Below are positions 55,244 to 63,818 of a DNA stretch of 64,000 bases, in pieces. The position numbers were made by a program, and so were the translations under genes. The notes under the pieces are model-generated. The model ran no database searches. It was not told the origin of the DNA and saw only the letters and a list, made by a program, of their open reading frames with translations. The stretch is from Acetitomaculum ruminis DSM 5522 (GTDB lineage: Bacteria; Bacillota; Clostridia; Lachnospirales; Lachnospiraceae), in NCBI RefSeq assembly GCF_900112085.1, contig NZ_FOJY01000015.1, forward strand, positions 16,526 through 80,525. Direction: 5' to 3'. The number at the start of each line of letters is the position of its first letter. Within the stretch, counting starts at the first letter, position 1.

Positions 55244-55393
55244 AAAAAATCCTCCTAGAAATGTAAAATAATTCAAATAAATCAGGATAGACAATTATAA
55301 ATTATCTGATTTTTTAAAAAAAATATCTCTTTATCATTATATTTATATATCAACCATCGTCATACTTAAGTATAACTTTATAAGGAACTTCAA

Positions 55394-55818
55394 ATGTGTC
55401 AAACACCATCAGAGAGACGTAGAATTAAAGCTATCGGTCAGCGAGAAAATCTTTGGATGCAGGATGTAGACCATCAGGTATCAAAGACACTAGTTGAGAA
55501 TAATCCGAAACAGACACTCGTTGTTTTTGAACGCAGTGTAAGCAATCCCCCGCTTCAAAAGCGTAAGCTTTAAGCGGGGGTATAAGCTTACTAGTGTCAG
55601 AAGGGGTTAAAGCCCCTTCTGACAGGTGGCACAAAGTGCAACTGCGTTCATGAGGAAGTAGCGAAGCGGATTCCGAATGTCCGCTTTACGATTTGTCAGG
55701 TGTCCCTAATGCCACAGAGCGAGTCAGAACCAGAGAACGCTACATGTCTGTATTATGGCCTTGGACAGAAACTTATCTATAAGGCTAAACAGAATCAATT
55801 CACTGTTATTAAGGTTGA
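55394..55818 (+). pseudogene. tnpB: IS200/IS605 tnpB remnant interrupted by palindromic repeat
   Basis: Part 1 (55394-55531) reads RRRIKAIGQRENLWMQDVDH, then QVSKTLVENNPKQTLVVFE. Part 2 (55690 on) reads DLSGVPNATERVRTRERYMS, then, after a frameshift, LGQKLIYKAKQNQFTVIKVE. This is the middle of a TnpB/OrfB RNA-guided nuclease-type protein; the Glu of VVFE is the RuvC-II residue. Both the N-terminal half and the zinc-finger end are missing. A 158-bp repeat sits between the E and D codons. Confidence 0.85.
55532..55689 (+). repeat. Palindromic mobile repeat, long copy (158 bp)
   Basis: Same ends as the copy at 9934-10001 (CGCAGTG start, CCGCTTTAC end), plus about 90 extra bases with two strong hairpins: CCCCCGCTT/AAGCGGGGG (55547-55555, 55572-55580) and GTCAGAAGGGG/CCCCTTCTGAC (55596-55606, 55613-55623). 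The right subterminal palindrome is 55664-55686. Removing it rejoins GAA and GAT of the tnpB remnant exactly, so it inserted after TTTTTGAA without target duplication. Confidence 0.75.
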
Positions 55819-55877
55819 AGCTTGTATAAAGTGTCAAGTTTTTTTGTACAAAAAAAATCTTATATAATAATGTACAA

Positions 55878-56103
55878 TCACTCAGATGATTTTACATAAT
55901 CCTTAATTCTATATGATCTTCCATTTATGGTTATGACCTTTGAATGGTGAAGGATTCTATCAAGAATTGCATTGGCAACTATTGCATCATAAAAAATGCT
56001 ATCCCAATCACTAAAGTTGATATTTGTAGTAAGTATTGTGCTTTTTCTTTCATATCGCATATCTATAAGTTGGAAGATGATGTTAGCATCTAATTTAGTA
56101 CAA
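55878..56103 (-). pseudogene. istB: istB remnant (IS21 helper ATPase, C-terminal part)
   Basis: Reads KLDANIIFQLIDMRYERKST, ILTTNINFSDWDSIFYDAIV and AILDRILHHSKVITINGRSY, the conserved end of IstB. The AAA Walker A half is absent; the frame stops against the IS3-type copy. Confidence 0.85.
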
Positions 56104-56161
56104 AGTAAAATGAGCTATTCCCATGAAATATAGTATAATCATAACAATAGGAGAAACTCAT

Positions 56162-57355
56162 TATGTCACGTAAAACAAAAACACCACACTAAGTAATTTA
56201 AATTGGATGCTGTCAACTATCGCAAAGAACATCCCGACTTACTCAGGTTGAATGTGCCAAAAATCTTGGAATTGGAACCAGTACCCTAGGAAAATGGGAA
56301 GCTCAATTCAGAAATAATGATGGCGATATTCCTGTCAGAGGTTCCGGTAATTACGAATCGGACGAAGCTAAAGAGATAGCTCGTCTCAAACGCGAACTTC
56401 GTGACACTCACGATGCACTTGATGTGTTAAAAAAAGCCATCGGCATTCTGGGAAAAGATTAACAGAAGCTATCTATACTGAAGTTTCTGCAAAGGTAGAG
56501 GCATCTAAAGTTACCGGACGCCGTGTCTCTACTTCCGGAATGCTGAAAATTTTAGGCGTGTCACGTTCTGGATACAGAGCTTTTCTTAATCGAAAAGTCT
56601 CCCCTTCAAAACAACGCAAAGAGAATGTTAAAAAAAATCCAGAAAATCTATGATGATTCTAAACAGAATTCTGGCGCTCCTAAAATAACACAAATACTCC
56701 GTAAATCTGGAGAAACCATTAGTCAACGTACTGTCAGCAAATATATGCACGAAATGGGAATTAAAGCTCAATGAATTAAACCTTGGACCACCACTACCAG
56801 GGATTCTGATTTTAGTGATGAACTTCACAATATTCTTGATGAACAATTTAATCCCGAACGTCCGAATGCTGTCTGGTGTACTGATATTACCTATATTTGG
56901 ACTCAGGATGGCTTTGTATACCTTAACTGCATTATGGACTTATTTTCCAGAAAAATAATTGCATGGACCCTTGCAAACACTATGGAAGTATCTACCGTTA
57001 TCGAAACCATTAACAAAGCAAAAGCTATCAGAAACACTGATTTACCTTTAATTATTAATTCTGATCGTGGCAGCCAGTATGTTTCTAATGCCTGGCATGC
57101 GGCCACTGAAAAAATGTAGCGAAGTTATTCACACAAGGGATACCCATACGATAATGCCTGTATAGAATCCTTCCACTCTTCAATTAAAAGAGAATGGCTA
57201 AACCGCTTCAATATCCGTAATCAACGATATGCTTATCGACTTATATTTGAATACATCGAGGCGTTTTATAATACTATCAGGATACACAGTCACTGTGCTC
57301 TTGCAGCGATATCTTCTTCTTTGAAAGAGAGGGATTTCCGGGCAATCTCAATATA
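56162..57355 (+). pseudogene. Degraded IS3-family transposase (orfA and orfB)
   Basis: orfA starts MSRKTKTPH, then stop and frameshifts; recognisable parts are TQVECAKNLGIGTSTLGKWE and ARLKRELRDTHDALDVLKKA. orfB includes VSTSGMLKILGVSRSGYRAF, AVWCTDITYIWTQDGFVYLN, IINSDRGSQYVSNAWHAATE and GYPYDNACIESFHSSIKREW. All three DDE residues are still present, but at least three stops and several frameshifts prevent a product. Confidence 0.88.
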
Positions 57356-57416
57356 ATCCTGCTTACTATAGTTAAGTTTTTGCTTTGTTATTTTATGCAC
57401 TCTTACCAGTGTTGTG

Positions 57417-58231
57417 TTAGTATATATATACAAAGCCATCATAAGCTTGAATGGTAAGCGTTTTTCCTATATATTCTATAGGTACAGAATACTGACAGTC
57501 TTTGTAGTTAATCATGCTTGATGTATTAACGGATAATGGCTTTGTGGTTATTTGGTAAGGTTTTCTTATTTTTTGCTGTGGTAGGCTGTGTAAGAAAGCC
57601 TTTTCTTTGCCAAAATACATTAAAACACTTCAAATGCATTATCCAATAAATTAAATAAAATATCTTGAGTTTTTGAAATAGATAGTCGGTATACCCTAAA
57701 CCGTGAATAAGACAAAAGTAGCACAAAAACATTAACAATAATCTTTTCACCATTATCAAGCAAAAATTCTATTCTTTCTTTCCAATCAAGCTGAGCTTGT
57801 TTCCCCATACCTATTTCATATCTTAAGGTTACATTGTTAACATTAGAAGGTCTTCTCTTTTTAAAATAGCTTTCAAATTCCTCATATTTTTTAGATACAA
57901 ACAGAAGTTTACATAGCTGCCAGAATAATTATGATTGTCTACCAGGTATTGCCATAAAACTGACTTGTAATAAAAAATCTGTGGATTATTTGGATCTAAC
58001 AGTTCTTTTATGATTTCAAATAAGGGGTTAAACAATTAGGACCTTTTTTCTTGGTTTCTTTTCAAAACCGTTTATATATTTATCAACTGTTCTACGGTCT
58101 ACACCTAATTCTCTGCCTATCTGACTTTTATTTACTTTCAAAATGTTCTCCTTTAAAAATGGTTTTAATTTATACAGATCGTTTACTGAATCTATTTTTA
58201 AGTCTGCTATGATATTAGATTTTAGAATCAT
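57417..58231 (-). pseudogene. istA: istA remnant (IS21 transposase)
   Basis: Fragments in several frames: N-terminal helix-turn-helix NKSQIGRELGVDRRTVDKYI (about 58080-58130), PLFEIIKELLDPNNPQIFYY, the catalytic-domain start KQAQLDWKERIEFLLDNGEK with VNVFVLLLSYSRFRVYRLSI, then a jump to NTSSMINYKDCQYSVPIEYI near the C-terminus. The middle with later DDE residues is deleted. Confidence 0.87.
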
Positions 58232-58314
58232 TATGAACTCCTCCTTTTTAGCTCATATATCATAGCATTTGTACATTTTTATTTAATACTAATTGTACAT
58301 AAATTAGTATAACT

Positions 58315-59420
58315 TTGTATAGGGCTAGTATATATCAATGGCGTAAACGATATTTGAAAGAAGTAACCTTAGGTCTTATGAATACTAAATACATTACTCC
58401 TGGAAAACTTGCAGAAGGCACTGATACATCCTCAGATGAGATAAAACAGTTACAAGCTCAAATGCAGGATATGCAGTTGGAAATAAATATCCTTAAGGAG
58501 ACAATCAATGTAATAAAAAAAGACTCCAGCATCGATCAAAGCAATCTCAGTAACAGAGAAAAGGCAGTGATGATCGATGCTCTGAAAGACAGATATTCAC
58601 TGCCTTTATTGCTGAATAAACTTCAATTATCCAAAAGTAGTTATTACTATCAAGAAAAAATCTTATCTTCCAAGGATAAGTATGAGGGATTAAGGGAAAC
58701 AATAAAAAATCTGTTTAATGAAAACAAAGCCAGATATGGTTATAGGCGAATTCATGCACTTTTAAAACGCAAGGGGATAATTGTTTCAAAGAAAATAGTC
58801 CGTCGGATCATGAAAGAAGAAGAACTTATAGTAAAAATAAAGAAAACCGGCAAATATAATTCCTATGCTGGTGAAATAACTCCGCCGGTTGATAACATAG
58901 TTGACCGAAATTTTACAGCGATTAACCCAAACGAAAAATGGCTGACCGACATAACTGAATTTGCAATCCCAGCCGGAAAGATATATTTATCACCAATAGT
59001 TGACTGTTTTGATGGATTACTTGTAAGTTGGAATATAGATACTTCCCCTGACTCAAATCATGTAAATTCCATGCTGGATAGTGTAGTACAACAGTTAAAA
59101 CCAACCGAAAAACCATTGCTACATTCCGACAGGGGAGTGCATTATTGTTGGCATGGATGGATAAATCGGATGAATGGATATGGGCTGACAAGATCTATGT
59201 CAAAAAGGTGTGTTCCCCTGATAATTCCGCATGCGAAGGAGTGTTTGGAAGAATAAAAAATGAGATGTTTTACAACACAGATTGGTCTGGAGTAAGTATC
59301 TCAGATTTCATCAATATATTAGATGACTATCTTCATTGGTATAATGAAGTAAGAATAAAGCAATCACTAGGGTATTTGAGTCCTATGGAGTACAGGCGAA
59401 ATCTTGGATTGATAGCTTAA
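58315..59420 (+). pseudogene. IS3-family transposase with 5' truncation and one frameshift
   Basis: Reads ASIYQWRKRYLKEV (tail of an orfA-like part fused in frame), a coil, then the orfB DDE domain: LTDITEFAIPAGKIYLSPIV (first D) and LLHSDRGVHYCWHGWINRMN (second D). At an A run near 59200 the frame changes by one base; the rest, CSPDNSACEGVFGRIKNEMF (catalytic E) and SLGYLSPMEYRRNLGLIA, continues in another frame to 59420. The orfA N-terminus is cut off next to the IS21 remnant. Confidence 0.88.
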
Positions 59421-59791
59421 ACAGTCCAAGAAATCGTCCGCAGCCCCGACTCTCATAAAAGCGAAGCTGCTTCAAAATCCATGATTATAGCTGAGCGTTT
59501 CCATTTGTTAAAACAATTGAATATTTTGATTTTGAATTTCAACCAAGTGTAAATAAAATGTAAAAAATATGTATATTTATCTAAGTGATTGTACATTTTT
59601 ACATAAGATTGTTTGCGCAAAAAAGCTTGATATTTTATAATCACTAGACATGTTAATGATATGTATCATTATAACGATATAAATGATAAGGTGTATTGTG
59701 CCTTTTTAGTCGTCGAGTTAAGTTATGTGTAACTTGGTAAGTATTCATCTTTGATATTAGTGGAAATATATTAAATATTGGAAATAAATAG
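59421..59791. other. Intergenic remnant region, no gene recognised
   Basis: AT-rich, 371 bp between the IS3 copy and the zinc-ribbon gene. A 63-codon minus-strand frame here has no family resemblance and no ribosome site that I can see. I find no convincing promoter or RNA. Confidence 0.4.
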
Positions 59792-61064
59792 TTGGAGGAA
59801 CCGAAAAATGTTCGATTTATAAAAAGCTTTATAGACAGTTACAATTCTAATGCTAGAAAAAAGAATTTGAGTGGGGCACCTTTTTTTAGAGATTATAAAG
59901 ATATCAAGCTAAGTTCTATGAGCTCATTTGATGTTATTAAAATTGCTTTTAAAAAGAGAATGACATGTAATATTAATGAAAAATTGGTGGATATTACATC
60001 TGTATATCTTGCGGGAGATTATGTGATATATGGTGAAAATAGCATAGATTTATTGTTGATAAATTGCTGCTTGGGCACAGGAGTTGTAAAGGAAAGAATG
60101 GCTTGTAACATACATGTCAAAAGAAGTATAGATGGAGACAATTTGACATTTTCTATAATTAATACTATAGCTGACTATCATAATATGTTAAAAAGTGGAA
60201 TTCTAATGTCAAACACATTAGCTAAACAAGAAGATAAGATAAATAACGGATATGGGCTTAAATCAAATTATAAGATTTCAGTTAGTATTAGTGGTGAAGG
60301 AATTTTGTTCAGAGATAGTAATAAAGTTCTTACAGTAGAGGAAGTTTGTCTTCGAGTTAATGATAATCATTTCAATTCAAAAAAAGATTCTAAAAATCAT
60401 GCTAATATGTGTAATTCTTCTATTGGAAAAAAAGAAACGAGTTCTGTTATAAATAGTGTTATAAAATGTCCCAGCTGTGAACAAAAATTAAGAGTACCCT
60501 GCGAAAAAAAATTCAAGTTAATTGCAGTTCGTGTCATTATTCATTTATTGTTAATAATGGAGTTGTGTCAAAAAAACATCTGAAACATTTGATATATCAC
60601 ATGCTTTGCATGAGGCTACCGCTAATGGAAATATCGACACAGATAGATTACGAAAAATATATACAGAAATTGTTCGCAATTATAATCATAATCCTTCATC
60701 TAGTTTAGTTTATAAAGATTTGGATTATGGTATGAATATGCTTTGGAGATATGATGTTCCTGTATGGGTTCCTTTTTACGATGGTTTACCAATGACAATA
60801 CATATTATGGTTGATGGGACACAATTATTACAATCGATAGGTGTATTTACGGAGGAAGAATTCATAGCATTGGAAGTAAGGGCAAATGCAAAAAAAATGG
60901 GATTTAGGTATATAATTGACCTGCTAAGGAAGGATTATCATGATAACTATGGACTTGTATCATTTAATTCTACACAAAAAGGTTCTTGTGAGCGGACTAT
61001 TTCAAAAGAGATTTTGTTAGGACTTTGTCGTGAAGGCGGAGAATCACGATTTACTATTAATTAA
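59792..61064 (+). pseudogene. Unknown zinc-ribbon protein gene with frameshifts
   Basis: Two frames join into one protein of about 420 aa. The first ends at 60583; the second is open from about 60500 to 61064. They meet in an A8 run (60504-60511), where a one-base shift restores CPSCEQKLRVP ... VNCSSCHYSF, a four-cysteine zinc ribbon. The start is also odd: the TTG opening the frame lies on the GGAGG itself, while the well-spaced ATG (59807) meets a stop after four codons unless one T is added. The rest (FRDYKDIKLSSMSSFDVIKI, LWRYDVPVWVPFYDGLPMTI) matches no family I know. Either a decaying gene or a slippage-dependent one. Confidence 0.65.
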
Positions 61065-61077
61065 TGTAGCATAAAGA

Positions 61078-61340
61078 AAGTGTGTGAAATATTATCTGAA
61101 AAACCAAGATAATCAATGTTGAAAAAATAAGAAGCCGAAAAAGTGAAACAATCCATTTTCGGCTTCTTGATATTACAAACATTTTTTGAGTTGTTAAGTG
61201 ATTTTGGGAAAGTATGAGAAATATTATCTAAAAACCAAGATAATCAATGTTGAAAAAATAAGAAGCCAAAAAAGTGAAACAATCCATTTTTGATTTCTTG
61301 ATATTACAAACATTTTTTTGTTGTCAAGTGACAATGCGAA
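61078..61340 (+). repeat. Two-copy tandem repeat, about 132 bp per unit, each with a hairpin
   Basis: Unit A (about 61078-61209) and unit B (about 61210-61340) share most bases, for example CCAAGATAATCAATGTTGAA. Unit A has a 13-bp hairpin (61129-61141 with 61156-61168) preceded by an A run, so it resembles a minus-strand terminator; in unit B the same stem has lost pairs through substitutions. Not coding. Confidence 0.85.
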
Positions 61341-61619
61341 ATGATGTAAATATTCCGACACATAGGAGTAAGATTACGGCGTACTTCAAGACCTCATTCT
61401 GATACAGTATCATTTCTTCTTTTCTTTACTATAAGATTTTAATGTGTCGATCTTTTGTATCCACTTAAACATACTAACATCATATACCTGGAAAATACGG
61501 AATTATAAGGAAGAAACATACTTAAAAAAGAAAGCTAAAACCTAGAAATAGCTAAAAAAGTAACAGAAATCCAGGTGTACATTCCTAGAAAAACAAAAAT
61601 ATAAAAAAGAAAAACATGG
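61341..61619. other. Non-coding gap before the deaminase gene
   Basis: About 280 bp, AT-rich. Both strands are broken by stops. I see no gene, RNA or repeat apart from the promoter at its 3' end. Confidence 0.4.
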
Positions 61620-61625
61620 TATAAT
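61617..61625 (+). promoter_or_regulatory. Extended -10 promoter of deaminase gene
   Basis: TGGTATAAT, a perfect extended -10 element, 28 nt before the start codon; no good -35 is present, as is common for this promoter type. Confidence 0.65.
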
Positions 61626-61652
61626 ACAGATTAAAAAGTCGTGGAGGGAAAA

Positions 61653-62090
61653 ATGGATATTTGGGAAAAAATGTATCAAATGGCAAAAAAACAATATCAT
61701 CCGGAGGAGATATCTCCCTTTATATATGCTCACAATGTAGTTTGTGCGCTCGAAGCCGAAAATGGGGAAATATACACCGGCTTTTGTATAGAAAGCTGTA
61801 GTGGAGTTATGAATTTATGTGCAGAAAGGGTAGCAGCCCTTAATATGTATATCAATAGTGGCCAGTCAAAAATAAAACGATTAATTGCATTTCGCAATGA
61901 AGCTCCATCGGGAGGCGGAAGTGGAATGCCCTGTGGAGCATGTCGAGAGTTTTTTTATCAATTGAATGAAGAAAATGAAAATATGGAAATAATGCTTGAT
62001 TATAAAAATAGAGAAACCGTGACATTGAAGGAATTGATGCCAAACTGGTGGGGAAAAGAACGCTACGAAAAATCTGGAAAAAATATGTAA
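61653..62090 (+). CDS. Cytidine deaminase-family protein
   Basis: A 145-aa zinc deaminase. Start at 61653, set by GTGGAGGG. Zinc/catalytic motifs: NLCAERVAAL (Cys56, Glu58) and MPCGACREF (Cys94, Cys97). Size and motifs fit the homotetrameric cytidine deaminases and their blasticidin-S-deaminase-like relatives. A stand-alone gene in an IS-rich region; it could be a salvage enzyme or a nucleoside-antibiotic deaminase, and sequence reading alone does not decide. Confidence 0.85.
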   Translation: MDIWEKMYQMAKKQYHPEEISPFIYAHNVVCALEAENGEIYTGFCIESCSGVMNLCAERVAALNMYINSGQSKIKRLIAFRNEAPSGGGSGMPCGACREFFYQLNEENENMEIMLDYKNRETVTLKELMPNWWGKERYEKSGKNM

Positions 62091-62519
62091 ATTACAAATT
62101 TGCTACACTTAATAAAGGTTTATGCTTAAAAATTGGTATTAAACAAGAATTAACTATCGTTAAAACAAATAATATAGTCAGCCGTGCAGGCTATGAAAAC
62201 TTAGATAATTACATTTTATATTAAAAAGCAAAAAACATATTTTCGGATTACGTAATTAATTGAGTTCGAAAAAAATGATTATATATACACTAGAATTTCT
62301 GTTTTAGAGTCTATGAAAGTGGAAATACTGTATGCGACATACAGCCAAACTTGAGTAAAGCATTTATTAAGAAAGATTACTTAACATAAGATAGATGATT
62401 TTCACAATGTCTCACAAATATCGTCAAAGTTAAGAGTTGCTGTTAGCATATTTAAACGGATACAAAAAGAGAGCTGTGATCAAGTATTTAATATAACGAC
62501 TTAATTCTTATAACAGGGT
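62091..62519. other. Non-coding gap after the deaminase gene
   Basis: About 430 bp with stops in all frames. No terminator, RNA or mobile element end could be recognised. Confidence 0.4.
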
Positions 62520-63245
62520 TTATATAATCCCATAGCGTGTCTTGTAAGGCATTTTCTAATCGTTATAAGAAAGTGGAGGTATATAATAATGTACATACTC
62601 AAATACTTCAATTGGGGTGTAAAGTTCTTACTCTGTATGATAACAATGCTGATAAGAAAGAATGTTTTTCGTTGAAATAACTTTCCATAGGAGCATTATC
62701 ATATGGATACCACGCTTTACTAATGCTTTAAGGGATATCCGGATTCGAACAGAATTCAGTGAACTCTTTTGATGTATACTGGGTTTCCTTAATTTGAATG
62801 TATAAGAAGTTTACAGGGATTTATTCCAGGTTGCGAATGAAGGGCTTTCTTCAATGTTCGTTTTACTATAGCTACTGTTATATTTCTATCTATTATGCAC
62901 GCAACAATGCTTCGGTCATGTAATATAATATTGTAGTTATAACTATTGCTTCCATCTGCCAGGAATAGATAAGTGAAATCAGTACACCATTTTTGAATGA
63001 TTTTATCTGATTAGCTTGTTCTCATATACTTTATGTGAAATATCTTGTTCATGATTTGCTTTCTTTTTACTGGAGATTAAAAATAGCTACATCACGATAT
63101 TCATATATTTATGAACCATTAATCGACTGAAATTGTATCCTTTACGACAAAGATACGCATGTGTGGCTCTGTAACCCTCAACGCCTTCATGTGAGTAATA
63201 TATATCTTGATAGAAATCTTTATTGCAACATGTGGCCACAGTTGG
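62520..63245 (-). pseudogene. Degraded IS3-family transposase remnant
   Basis: On the minus strand the following are readable in shifting frames: GVEGYRATHAYLCRKGYNFS, WCTDFTYLFLADGSNSYNYN, TLKKALHSQPGI and YPYDNAPMESYF. These are the orfB DDE blocks of an IS3-family element different from the two upstream. Many stops and indels; no product is possible. Confidence 0.8.
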
Positions 63246-63378
63246 CCTTTTTATGTATAATAAATATTATGTATTATCCGAGCAAGGGGTTATAAATTAA
63301 GTTTACCAATACAAGTTCACATACAGCAACATCTATGGATAATGCTAAATATGTATTTAAAATTATTAAAAAAAAGTC

Positions 63379-63407
63379 TTGACATCAAACAGATATCGCG
63401 ATACAAT
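63379..63407 (+). promoter_or_regulatory. rrn P1: rRNA promoter P1
   Basis: TTGACA (63379-63384), 17-nt spacer, TACAAT (63402-63407), preceded by an A run that could act as an UP element. Confidence 0.88.
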
Positions 63408-63449
63408 AGCAAAGCTGTTTGAGAGAAAAACAGCTAAATAAAAAAGTGC

Positions 63450-63478
63450 TTGACAAATTTGAAATGGCACTATACAAT
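63450..63478 (+). promoter_or_regulatory. rrn P2: rRNA promoter P2
   Basis: TTGACA (63450-63455), 17-nt spacer, TACAAT (63473-63478), again after AAAAAAGTGC. Confidence 0.88.
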
Positions 63479-63566
63479 ATCTAAGCTATCTGCGAAAGAC
63501 AGAGTGAGCAATAGTCGAGACAGAAAATGTTAAAGTTGTTGCAAAAAAAAATTAAAAGTAAAATCC

Positions 63567-63595
63567 TTGACAAATGAAAGTCAAAGAGATATACT
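63567..63595 (+). promoter_or_regulatory. rrn P3: rRNA promoter P3
   Basis: TTGACA (63567-63572), 17-nt spacer, TATACT (63590-63595). Confidence 0.88.
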
Positions 63596-63640
63596 TTTAG
63601 AGCTGTCGCAAGAACGATGAAAAATAAAATAAAAAAGTTC

Positions 63641-63669
63641 TTGACAATACAAAAACAGCATGATAAAAT
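63641..63669 (+). promoter_or_regulatory. rrn P4: rRNA promoter P4
   Basis: TTGACA (63641-63646), 17-nt spacer, TAAAAT (63664-63669). The nearest promoter to the 16S gene, about 150 bp upstream; the leader between contains a GGACTAAAGAGTCC hairpin (63781-63794). Confidence 0.88.
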
Positions 63670-63818
63670 ATACAAGCTGTCCTTTGAGACAGGAACAAAA
63701 ACAACACGGACATTGATAACTAAACAGTACGAAGAAAACCTTGAAAACCAATCAAGAATAGGGAAACCTAAATTCAAAAAGGACTAAAGAGTCCGGTAAA
63801 AAACGGAAACAAATTTTA

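Larger units (their letters stand above)
55838..58310 (-). mobile_element. Degraded IS21-family element split by an IS3-family element
   Basis: istA fragments (57417-58231) and an istB end (55878-56103), both on the minus strand, bracket a plus-strand IS3-type copy (about 56160-57355). TGTACA repeats near both outer edges (about 55852 and 55890; about 58272 and 58300) look like IS21 multiple terminal repeats. The istA C-terminus and istB N-terminus are missing, so the insertion was accompanied by deletion. Confidence 0.7.

Noticed and set aside
55431..55634. A 67-codon minus-strand frame over the tnpB remnant
   Set aside because: Half of it is antisense to recognisable TnpB sequence and half is the palindromic repeat, so it is an accidental frame.
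59453..59644. A 63-codon minus-strand frame after the second IS3 copy
   Set aside because: No recognisable domain, no ribosome site, and extreme AT content.
62301..62320. GTTTTAGAGTCTATG, like the start of a type II CRISPR repeat
   Set aside because: A single occurrence with no second repeat, spacer pattern, anti-repeat or cas gene nearby.
63481..63777. A 98-codon minus-strand frame with hydrophobic stretches
   Set aside because: It covers the rRNA promoters P3 and P4 and has no ribosome site; AT-rich promoter DNA easily translates to hydrophobic residues.
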